Source of the DNA: OFTM10 sp964196195
GTDB taxonomy: Bacteria; Actinomycetota; Acidimicrobiia; Acidimicrobiales; Aldehydirespiratoraceae
Reading direction: 5' to 3'
Assembly (NCBI GenBank): GCA_964196195.1
Contig: CAXMSE010000006.1
Location: forward strand, 1-21,292
Length of the DNA: 21,292 nucleotides
Below, piece after piece: positions 15,478 to 21,292 of the stretch (positions are counted from its first letter, which is position 1; every line of letters starts with the position of its first letter). The position numbers and the translations under genes are program-made. The notes under the pieces are model-generated. The model saw nothing but the letters and a program-made list of their open reading frames with translations, was not told the origin of the DNA and did no database searches.

Positions 15478-17477
15478 AGATCGCTGACGATCTTGTACAC
15501 CGTGTGCTCATCAAGTGTCTCGTGCTCGAGCAGAGCTTCCGCCAATCCGTCGAGTTCGGCTCGGTGTTCGCGAAGAGTCTTTAGCGCAGTGGCGTAACAC
15601 TCCTCGACGATCCTGCGTATTTCTGAATCGACCAGGGCGATGGTTGCGGCGGATGGGGCGATCGGGCCGGCCCCGGCGGGGAGCTCCTGACCAGGAGCGG
15701 GAAGAACTGCGACCGGTCCGATAGCGGGGGACATACCCCATCTGCCGACCATGTGACGGGCAAGACCGGTGACATGGTCGAGATCGGATTCGGCCCCGGT
15801 GGTCACCTCGTCGAACACCACCTCCTCAGCGGCCCGACCGCCCAGTGCACCCACGATTCGACCGAGGAGATAACTCTTCGTATAGGAGTAGCGGTCGGCA
15901 TCAGGGCTTTGGAACGTGACTCCGAGAGCCTGTCCTCGGGGAATTATGGAAACCTTGCGGACCGGGTCGGCGCCTTCTTGGAGTACCCCCAACAAGGCAT
16001 GACCAGACTCGTGATAGGCGGTACGCCGGCGATCGTCGTCCTCGATCACGATGCGTCGCTCGGCACCGAGCACGATCTTCTCGAGGGCATCGGTGACATC
16101 ACCGTGTTCGACCTCGTCGTGTCCTCGCTTGGCCGCGGTGAGAGCGGCCTCGTTCATCAGATTGCGTAGATCGGCACCGACCATGCCCGGCGTCATCGAG
16201 GCGATGGCGCCAAGATCAGCGTCCTCGGCCAGAGGCACGTTTCGGGTGTGAATGGCGAGGATCGCCTCGCGGCCCGCGTGGTCAGGTGGGCTCACCACCA
16301 CGTGCCTGTCGAAGCGGCCGGGTCGGAGAAGGGCGCTGTCGAGCACTTCCGGCCGGTTGGTGGCGGCCAGCACGATCACTCCCTCGCTCCCAGTGAAACC
16401 GTCCATCTCAGTGAGGATCTGATTGAGTGTCTGTTCGCGCTCATCGTGGCCGCCCATCGTGGCGCCGCCTCCTCGAGCCCGCCCGATCGCATCGAGTTCG
16501 TCGATGAAGACGATGGCAGGAGCCGACTGCTTGGCCTGCTCGAACAGATCGCGAACCCGACTCGCTCCGACCCCGACGATCATCTCTATGAACTCCGAGG
16601 CCGACATCGAGAAGAATGGGACGTCGGCCTCTCCGGCAACTGCTCGCGCCAGGAGGGTTTTGCCCGTTCCGGGAAGGCCGCTCAGCAGAACTCCCTTGGG
16701 GATGGAGCCCCCCAGCTTGGAGTACTTCTCGGGCTCTCGAAGGAAGTCGACAAGTTCTGCGAGCTGCTCCTCTGCTTCATCTATGCCCGCGATGTCATCG
16801 AAACAGGTGCGGCTGCTGCTCTGCTCGTAGCGCTTGGCCTTTGATCGGCCGAACCCCCCGAGGAGGCCACCGCCACCACCCCCGCCGCCCCTGGCCCGTA
16901 GCACCCGGAACCCCAGCACGAATATCCCGACGAGCAAGAGTGTAGGGAGCAAGCCGAGGAGCAGCCGCTGCCAGAAGGGCGTCGGATCGTCGATCGGTTT
17001 CGCGTTCACTACGACATCGTTCGCGATCAGGCGAACCAGCAGATCGTCCTCCGCGAACGAGGGTCGCTCGGTCTTGAAGTCCTCGACCTCCTGCTCGTCA
17101 TCACCATCGGGAACGATCACGGGCTCGGTGAAAATGCCCTGAATGTCTTCGCCCCTCGATGTCACCTCCGCCACGTTCCCCTCGTCGATCTGTTCCACGA
17201 ACAAGGTGTAGGGGACACGTTGGTGGTCGTCGCCGCCACCCACCACTGCGGAGATGATCAGGTTCACCACCAGGAGGGCGAGTATGAATTTCCAAACCCT
17301 TTTCGAAGGGCGCCGGGGAGTGACCGTCTTCGCTGGTTCGTCAGCCAGGTCGGCGCCTTCGACCTGCCAACCTCGAGGCGAGGCCGGATCGTCACCGGCT
17401 GGGGTTCTGCGCATCGACCCGTCGTCGTCCTCCTTCGAGGTCTCGGTGGTAGGACTTTTGTCTCTTCTTGTGAGCAT
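15447..17477 (-). CDS. ftsH: ATP-dependent zinc metalloprotease FtsH
   Basis: 676 residues, a membrane-bound AAA+ protease that extracts and degrades membrane and short-lived cytosolic proteins. Two transmembrane helices (~62-80 and ~169-190) flank an extracytoplasmic domain of ~85 residues, followed by a Gly-rich linker. The AAA module has Walker A GLPGTGKT (267-274; commonly GPPGTGKT), Walker B IVFIDE (322-327), and the second region of homology with Arg fingers R385 and R388. The protease domain has HESGH (489-493) and the third zinc ligand D565. The usual aromatic pore residue (FVG motif) is Ile300 here (MIVGVGA). A ~55-residue acidic N-terminal extension precedes the first helix; ATG 17477 is the farthest upstream start, ATG 17414 an alternative. 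The divergent pore and P-loop suggest a second FtsH paralogue. Confidence 0.95.
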   Translation of the reverse strand: MLTRRDKSPTTETSKEDDDGSMRRTPAGDDPASPRGWQVEGADLADEPAKTVTPRRPSKRVWKFILALLVVNLIISAVVGGGDDHQRVPYTLFVEQIDEGNVAEVTSRGEDIQGIFTEPVIVPDGDDEQEVEDFKTERPSFAEDDLLVRLIANDVVVNAKPIDDPTPFWQRLLLGLLPTLLLVGIFVLGFRVLRARGGGGGGGGLLGGFGRSKAKRYEQSSSRTCFDDIAGIDEAEEQLAELVDFLREPEKYSKLGGSIPKGVLLSGLPGTGKTLLARAVAGEADVPFFSMSASEFIEMIVGVGASRVRDLFEQAKQSAPAIVFIDELDAIGRARGGGATMGGHDEREQTLNQILTEMDGFTGSEGVIVLAATNRPEVLDSALLRPGRFDRHVVVSPPDHAGREAILAIHTRNVPLAEDADLGAIASMTPGMVGADLRNLMNEAALTAAKRGHDEVEHGDVTDALEKIVLGAERRIVIEDDDRRRTAYHESGHALLGVLQEGADPVRKVSIIPRGQALGVTFQSPDADRYSYTKSYLLGRIVGALGGRAAEEVVFDEVTTGAESDLDHVTGLARHMVGRWGMSPAIGPVAVLPAPGQELPAGAGPIAPSAATIALVDSEIRRIVEECYATALKTLREHRAELDGLAEALLEHETLDEHTVYKIVSDLHRSGSSEVS

Positions 17478-17536
17478 GGCGCGGATCCGTCTCAGCCCCG
17501 GGTTGTGGAGTGCCTGCCTGCGGCCAAGGTGGGGGC

Positions 17537-17558
17537 CCTGACATGAGGGTCATGCAGG
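17537..17558. promoter_or_regulatory. Near-palindrome upstream of ftsH
   Basis: CCTG-A-CATGA pairs with TCATG-CAGG around a GGG loop: nine pairs with one bulged A, midway in the 127 bp between the VanZ-like stop and the ftsH start. No T-tract follows on the minus strand, so an operator near the ftsH promoter or a U-less terminator of the VanZ-like transcript are both possible. Confidence 0.35.
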
Positions 17559-17604
17559 TAAGGAATGAAACAGTTCGCGCCCCGCCGGCTGATCCCGAAT
17601 GTCG

Positions 17605-18084
17605 TCATTTGGGGCAATCTGACATCACCCGCTCAACTGCTCTCTCCGCTCTCGCATGGGCCAGATCGCAGCTGAGCACAACTCGGGTCCACACCGCCCA
17701 ACCGGTACCTACACCGACAAGGTTTGCCAGCAGGTCACGCGAGTCGGAGGTGCGTCCGACGTGGTGTTGGACGAGTTCGAGCACGGTACCCATGAGGGCC
17801 ACCGCCACCAGCACGACACTCGCCCGTAGCCGTCTGGAGCGACGCTCGGTGACGGACTGCCGCCCCGGACACCACACAGCCGCCAACAACCAAACCAGAG
17901 AGATCCCCGCATAGCTGGCGAAATGAAAGGTGTAGTCCGGCGCAAGGGTCGGGATCGCATCGGCTGGGGCCAGCGAAGCGGCGCTCACCGCGATGCTGGA
18001 GAGGACCGCCAAAGGCCGCATCAGTCGGACAGCCAGGGCGTGGACCGCTTCGCAGCTCATGGGAAGGGAACCTGCACGGCCCAT
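17605..18084 (-). CDS. VanZ-like membrane protein
   Basis: 159 residues with about four hydrophobic segments. The VanZ signature is clear: an early His in DYTFHFASYAG, then GTVLELVQHHVGRTSDSRD with LLANLVGVGTG (Glu, Gln, Arg, Asp and Asn at the family positions). VanZ-family proteins are inner-membrane proteins; the founding member gives low-level teicoplanin resistance, but most homologues have no proven role and isolated copies are common in actinobacteria. I kept the ATG at 18084 because GGGAAG lies about five bases upstream; the ATG at 18060 is an alternative without such a site. It lies upstream of ftsH on the same strand with a 127-bp gap containing a palindrome, so cotranscription is uncertain. 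Confidence 0.85.
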   Translation of the reverse strand: MGRAGSLPMSCEAVHALAVRLMRPLAVLSSIAVSAASLAPADAIPTLAPDYTFHFASYAGISLVWLLAAVWCPGRQSVTERRSRRLRASVVLVAVALMGTVLELVQHHVGRTSDSRDLLANLVGVGTGWAVWTRVVLSCDLAHARAERAVERVMSDCPK

Positions 18085-18146
18085 CGTCGCTTCCCGGATG
18101 GATGCCGTGAAGTCAAGTGGCCCGGAGACCGATGATTCACATGGCT

Positions 18147-18161
18147 GCCGCTTGCCGCGGC
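18147..18161 (-). terminator. Weak hairpin after the secreted-protein gene
   Basis: GCCGC (18147-18151) and GCGGC (18157-18161) pair around a 5-nt loop, 12 bp downstream of the stop of the secreted protein on the minus strand. No U-tract follows. Weak terminator candidate only. Confidence 0.2.
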
Positions 18162-18173
18162 GATGGGCGACGC

Positions 18174-19001
18174 CTATTTGTTGTGACCCGGGGCGTCAGC
18201 GGAGCGTCCCCCTCGTGATTCAGACTTGTCGTTCCCGGTCGAGGCCGTCTCGGCACCTTCGGGATCCGGATCTTCGTGGTTGCGGCCGTGACCGTTGCCG
18301 TTCTTCTCGGACTTGTTGTCGGCGTTCCCGTTCCCGTTCTCGCCGGAGTTGCCGCGTTGCTTGGGGCGCTCGCAGTCGGCGACCACCGTGGTGAAGTCGA
18401 TCTGGCCGATGTCGTTGGTTCTCACCGACTTGAAGTCGGGGTCGACTTCGCTCGTCTTGAGCTGCTCCTTGCCGAGGTCGGACTGGGCGAGATAGCGGTT
18501 GATGCATCCTCGCCCGGTGCCCTCGTAGAGCGAGTTCCAGAGCTTCATGAACATGCCATGGTTGATTTGGCCGTTGGGGCCCGCCACTTCAGCGGAACGC
18601 AGGCCGCACTCGCCACCAAGCGTGTAGGGCAGATGACCGGCCGGTTCGGCTGTTTCGTCATCTCGGTCCGGGAATGTGACTGTGACTGGCTCTTCTGAGC
18701 CTTCCTCGACGCGGGTGAGTTCGTCGACCACGACTTCGTCGACGGTGACGCCATAAGTCGCGTTCACCGGGTCGCCCTGAAGGCTGCAGTCGTACTGGTC
18801 TCCGGTCGAGGTCGTGTTCCACGAGAAAAGGTGGTATATCTCGTCGTAACCGAAGTTGAAGACGGTCTCTTCTGCTTCCTCGGTGGTCTCTTCGGCCTGT
18901 TGGGGCTCTTCCTCCACGCCCTCCTGGGCGAACGCGAGGCCGGTGAAGGCGAGGGCGCCCACGGTGGCGAGTATTCCGAATCCCAGTTTCGAGCTTCGCA
19001 C
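18174..19001 (-). CDS. Secreted protein of unknown family with Asn/Gly-rich tail
   Basis: 275 residues, not recognised. The GTG at 19001 is chosen because AGAGGTG lies seven bases upstream and it gives a compact signal peptide (RSSKLGFGILATVGALAFTGLAFA, cleavage after Ala25). An ATG at 19037 would add 12 residues without its own site. After cleavage comes a short Glu/Gln-rich stretch, then a ~150-residue domain with YDEIYHLFSWNT and four cysteines (YDC, GEC, RGC, ADC), so two disulfides are plausible. The last ~60 residues are hydrophilic and Asn/Gly/Lys/Asp-rich (GENGNGNADNKSEKNGNG), likely disordered. There is no LPXTG, lipobox or transmembrane anchor, so the protein should be released or loosely wall-bound. 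Its upstream region holds a palindrome shared with the divergent GNAT gene. Confidence 0.8.
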   Translation of the reverse strand: MRSSKLGFGILATVGALAFTGLAFAQEGVEEEPQQAEETTEEAEETVFNFGYDEIYHLFSWNTTSTGDQYDCSLQGDPVNATYGVTVDEVVVDELTRVEEGSEEPVTVTFPDRDDETAEPAGHLPYTLGGECGLRSAEVAGPNGQINHGMFMKLWNSLYEGTGRGCINRYLAQSDLGKEQLKTSEVDPDFKSVRTNDIGQIDFTTVVADCERPKQRGNSGENGNGNADNKSEKNGNGHGRNHEDPDPEGAETASTGNDKSESRGGRSADAPGHNK

Positions 19002-19008
19002 GGTGATG

Positions 19009-19015
19009 CACCTCT
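19009..19015 (-). promoter_or_regulatory. Ribosome binding site deciding the secreted-protein start
   Basis: The minus strand reads AGAGGTG seven bases before GTG 19001. This favours the GTG over the upstream ATGs at 19028 and 19037, which lack a comparable site. Confidence 0.6.
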
Positions 19016-19129
19016 GTGTCCAGGCCATGGCGTGCACGGCCGATCGATTTAGCGGTTCTGTGGGGTAGATCGCCGGGCGTCATCGATTCGTTACACAGCA
19101 GCGAGGAATTCTTTCGAATGAGCCCCTGA

Positions 19130-19142
19130 TCTGACGGTCAGA
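19130..19142. promoter_or_regulatory. Operator-like palindrome in a divergent intergenic region
   Basis: TCTGAC-G-GTCAGA, perfect 6-bp arms around one base, in the 287-bp region between the secreted-protein gene and the two-domain GNAT gene. The one-base centre suits a dimeric regulator better than an RNA hairpin. The rest of the region holds no gene I can support; a second short repeat, ATTC-TTTC-GAAT, lies near 19109-19120. Confidence 0.3.
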
Positions 19143-19288
19143 GCCTTAGGCAGCTCGCTCACTGTCGGAGACGGCCGCTAAAGCGAGACTGCCAACATGG
19201 CTCGCAGAGTAGGGTCGGCGTCGATCGAGATCCGGCTTGCGAAGATCCAAGCCGCGATCATGGCCAAACAGCTCTGGAGCCGATCACC

Positions 19289-20335
19289 GTGGAACTCGCG
19301 ATAGATCGAATCGGCTCGGACTCGACAGGTCCTCTGTTCGAGAGTGCTCTCCAACTGCGTCGTGCACTCGATGCGGAGAGAGACCCAGCTCTCGATCCCG
19401 ACAGCGAGCCCTTGTTTCGGGCCGCACTGGCCGGTACCGATACGTTCGAACTCCATACGGTTATCGCGTCTCGTGACGGCATGGCAGTTGGGATCGCAGT
19501 GGTGTCGACTCACCACATGGAGACCAACGACGACAAGGCTGAGGTCGATCTCGAAGTTCACCCCGATCACCGTCGTCTCGGGATCGGGTCGGTTCTGGCC
19601 GATGCCGTGGTCGGTATTGCCGAAGCCGGCGGGCGCACCTCCCTGACCGCCTACAACGTGAGTAGCACTGCGGCGAAAGCCTTCTGGGGAAGTCTGGGCG
19701 CTGAGGAGAGAGCGGTCGACAGGCATAGCCGCCTTTGGCTGGCCGAGACCAACGAATCACTGATGCTCGAGTGGGTGGCGAGGCGGACCGTACGCGCCGG
19801 TGGTTACCGGCTCGAACACTTCCGAGGCGTGACACCGCCACACCTCCTGGCCTCCGTCGCCCATCTCACCAACGCCATGAACGACGCGCCGCGCGACGAC
19901 CTTGAGTGGGAGGACGACGTCTGGAGTGAGCAGGATGTTCTCCAACTCGACGAACTGATCATCGGTCGCGGTCGCGAACGTTGGGCCAGTGTGGCGTTCG
20001 GGCCCGATGACGAGCCCGCCGGGCTCACGACAGTCTCGCTGCAGCACGAGAAGCCCCGCTTCGCGCACCAAGGCAACACCGCCGTCGACCACGAGCACCG
20101 AAACCGGGGTCTGGGGCGCTGGCTCAAGGCAGACATGTGGCTTCGTCTGCGCAGTGATGCTCCCTACGTCGAGGCCATCGACACCGACAACGCCGAGTCC
20201 AATGACCCGATGCTGGCGATCAATGTGGAGATGGGATTTGAGCCCCTCATCGAGTGGTCTGTGGCCCAAGCCGACACCTCTGTTTTGAGGGGTCGCCTAC
20301 GCGCCAGACAGGAAGCTACGAGTTCCTCTGCATGA
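19289..20335 (+). CDS. Tandem-domain GNAT acetyltransferase
   Basis: 348 residues made of two GNAT domains, each expected to bind acetyl-CoA or a degenerate version of its site. The N-terminal domain has VDLEVHPDHRRLGIGSVLAD (~86-105), with the R-x-x-G-x-G pyrophosphate loop RRLGIG, and ends near residue 150. The C-terminal domain has NTAVDHEHRNRGLGRWLKAD (~263-282) with RNRGLG, and the closing NVEMGFEPL segment. Mycothiol synthase and several antibiotic or peptide acetyltransferases share this tandem layout, but MshD-specific features are not evident, so the substrate is unknown. The start is the GTG at 19289 with no strong Shine-Dalgarno; the first domain begins at once. It is followed by another GNAT gene 72 bp downstream. 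Confidence 0.88.
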   Translation: MELAIDRIGSDSTGPLFESALQLRRALDAERDPALDPDSEPLFRAALAGTDTFELHTVIASRDGMAVGIAVVSTHHMETNDDKAEVDLEVHPDHRRLGIGSVLADAVVGIAEAGGRTSLTAYNVSSTAAKAFWGSLGAEERAVDRHSRLWLAETNESLMLEWVARRTVRAGGYRLEHFRGVTPPHLLASVAHLTNAMNDAPRDDLEWEDDVWSEQDVLQLDELIIGRGRERWASVAFGPDDEPAGLTTVSLQHEKPRFAHQGNTAVDHEHRNRGLGRWLKADMWLRLRSDAPYVEAIDTDNAESNDPMLAINVEMGFEPLIEWSVAQADTSVLRGRLRARQEATSSSA

Positions 20336-20372
20336 ATGAGAGTTGCTAGCTTTCCAGTAGACAATTCAGGGC

Positions 20373-20387
20373 CACCGGCTGCCGGTG
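20373..20387 (+). promoter_or_regulatory. Hairpin just before the RBS of the second GNAT gene
   Basis: CACCGG-CTG-CCGGTG is a perfect 6-bp stem with a 3-nt loop, extendable by two more pairs past a C-C mismatch. It ends five bases before the AAAAGGAG ribosome binding site, between two same-strand GNAT genes. Possible terminator, attenuator or processing site; no T-tract. Confidence 0.35.
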
Positions 20388-20392
20388 CCCGG

Positions 20393-20400
20393 AAAAGGAG
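20393..20400 (+). promoter_or_regulatory. Strong ribosome binding site for the second GNAT gene
   Basis: AAAAGGAG lies seven bases before the ATG at 20408. It decides that start over the in-frame ATG at 20336. Confidence 0.8.
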
Positions 20401-20407
20401 CCTCGGC

Positions 20408-20869
20408 ATGCCCAATGAGGTCACCACGCGAACGCTCAACGGCGACGATCTCGCTGCGATAGTCGATATCGACGAGAGAACCGGCGGCGTAAACCGGAAA
20501 GCGTTCTGGGAGGGGAAGGTGCTGATCCAGGAGGGCTCCAGGCCGCCATGGACATCACGAGTCGCCGAGTCTGATGGCCAGGTGATCGGCTTCTTGTTCT
20601 GCCACTACGACGAGCTCGAATTCGGGCTTCCCGGTACCACCGCATGGGTCGACATCCTGGGTGTTCATCCCGGATATCGGCGCTTGGGGGTTGCTGCCAC
20701 CTTGATCGAGGACTTCACCTTCTCCGCCGAGGATCTCGGGATCGAGAGGATCTTCACCCTCGTCAGCGAAAGCGATCATCCCGATGTCGGGAAGTTCTTC
20801 AACAGCCAGGGCTTTTCGGAAGGTCGCATGAAGCACTTCCGAAAGGACCTGAAGGGCAGCGACGACTAG
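20408..20869 (+). CDS. Single-domain GNAT acetyltransferase
   Basis: 153 residues with a complete GNAT fold: an N-terminal strand and helices from NEVTTRTLNGDDL, a middle strand GQVIGFLFCHYD, the acetyl-CoA loop LGVHPGYRRLGVAATLIEDF (R-x-x-G-x-A form), and a C-terminal FFNSQGFSEG segment. The arrangement is RimI-like, so N-terminal or small-molecule acetylation is plausible, but no substrate can be named. The strong AAAAGGAG site sets the start at 20408; the in-frame ATG at 20336 would add 24 residues without domain similarity and lies one base after the previous stop. Its tandem position after the two-domain GNAT suggests local expansion of the family or joint use. Confidence 0.9.
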   Translation: MPNEVTTRTLNGDDLAAIVDIDERTGGVNRKAFWEGKVLIQEGSRPPWTSRVAESDGQVIGFLFCHYDELEFGLPGTTAWVDILGVHPGYRRLGVAATLIEDFTFSAEDLGIERIFTLVSESDHPDVGKFFNSQGFSEGRMKHFRKDLKGSDD

Positions 20870-20883
20870 GTCCATTCCCGGCC

Positions 20884-20900
20884 GGTAGGCCCCGACTACC
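20884..20900 (+). terminator. Hairpin after the second GNAT gene
   Basis: GGTAG (20884-20888) pairs with CTACC (20896-20900) around a 7-nt loop, 14 bp after the GNAT stop and before the convergent DapA-family gene. No T-tract follows. Plausible but weak terminator. Confidence 0.3.
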
Positions 20901-21062
20901 CGAATGAGAGTACGAATCTGGCCTGATGGGCAGCAGCTAGCCAAGTGGATGATGGTGGTGGCCCGGGTCGCCCTGTCGGTGCAGATCGGCGAGGGCGGCT
21001 CAGCGTGGCAGGCCGCGACCAACTGGGGTCTATGACGCGAACGGAAGGCTCGGGGCCGTTGG

Positions 21063-21292
21063 TCATGGCTCGTCGAGCGAGTCGAGGGCGGTGCTAATCG
21101 CTCTGCGAGCCGAGTCGCCCAATGGCAGCTGCGGCAAACGGCTTGGTCCCAGATCACCGAACCGCATCGAGGCGGCAGTCTTTACCACGGAGATGTACTC
21201 AGCTTCATGCTCGTTCTCCCAGGCGAAGCTGTTGAAGGGCAGCATCTTCTCCTGCCACAGCGTCAGTGCCTCGTGGTGGCGTTGCCGCGCGA
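21063..21292 (-). CDS. DapA/dihydrodipicolinate synthase-family protein, C-terminal fragment
   Basis: Only the last ~76 residues are in the window; the frame is still open at base 21292, so the gene continues beyond it. The fragment reads LTLWQEKMLPFNSFAWENE, then HEAEYISVVKTAASMR, then GPSRLPQLPL and ARRAISTALDSL. This matches the C-terminal helical part of the N-acetylneuraminate lyase/DHDPS family (a helix, YxxVVK, a Gly-Pro-x-R-x-P turn, a final helix). The active-site lysine and tyrosine lie in the missing part, so the reaction (aldolase, lyase or dehydratase) cannot be assigned. It converges on the GNAT gene with a 193-bp gap holding one weak hairpin. The family call rests on a short segment. 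Confidence 0.65.
   Translation of the reverse strand, partial: ARQRHHEALTLWQEKMLPFNSFAWENEHEAEYISVVKTAASMRFGDLGPSRLPQLPLGDSARRAISTALDSLDEP

Noticed and set aside
19197..19304. 35-residue open frame overlapping the start of the two-domain GNAT gene
   Set aside because: No Shine-Dalgarno and no recognisable features; it could be a leader peptide but nothing beyond an open frame supports it.
20334..20911. Direct repeat GAATGAGAGT at 20334-20343 and 20902-20911 flanking the second GNAT gene
   Set aside because: Only 10 bp, with no mobile-element features; could mark an old insertion but is compatible with chance.
20904..21035. 43-residue plus-strand open frame between the second GNAT and the DapA-family gene
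   Set aside because: No ribosome binding site, no similarity recognised, and it lies in a convergent intergenic region.

Overview
The window is GC-rich DNA (visibly well over 60% GC) with dense genes, many GTG starts and few strong Shine-Dalgarno sequences. It carries an F420-type luciferase-like oxidoreductase (MSMEG_2256-like), a compact RibD, BNR-repeat and VanZ proteins, and a free-standing GTP cyclohydrolase II. Together these suggest a high-GC actinobacterium, most likely from the Acidimicrobiia. That placement is inference from protein style; no rRNA, tRNA or other marker is present. I see no insertion sequence, CRISPR array, phage gene or attachment site. No gene-free stretch exceeds 300 bases; the longest (19002-19288) is 287.

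Region 1 (1-1947, +): the 3' part of a large BNR/sortilin-like repeat protein, cut by the window edge. Region 2 (1983-11676, all -): nine genes in one direction. Read in transcription order they are a nucleoside deaminase, ribD (GTGA overlap with the deaminase), ribA, an SRPBCC protein, a Bcr/CflA-type MFS transporter, an F420-dependent luciferase-like oxidoreductase, a second MFS transporter of the DHA3 type, a propionyl-CoA synthetase (prpE-like), and an alanine-racemase-fold protein (GTGA overlap with prpE) that lacks several canonical active-site residues. Region 3 (11835-14022, +): a ThDP-dependent acetolactate-synthase-like enzyme and a DUF1203 protein. Region 4 (14049-19001): a VOC/glyoxalase-like gene (-), a membrane-anchored unknown (+), ftsH (-; its 3' end overlaps the unknown by 31 bp), a VanZ-like gene (-) and a secreted unknown (-). 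Region 5 (19289-21292): a two-domain GNAT acetyltransferase and a single GNAT (+), then the C-terminus of a DapA-family protein (-) running off the window.

The most coherent metabolic theme is deaminase-ribD-ribA. It can take GTP to the reduced, deaminated pyrimidine that feeds riboflavin and the F420 deazaflavin. No riboflavin synthase, lumazine synthase or DHBP synthase is present, but two exporters and an F420-family oxidoreductase follow on the same strand. A second theme is structural: many gene junctions hold short GC-rich inverted repeats without a T-tract, one of which places the VOC start codon exactly in a hairpin loop. The residue-level oddities most worth checking are the racemase-fold protein (catalytic Tyr position is Phe, carbamylated-Lys position is His) and FtsH (pore-loop Phe position is Ile).
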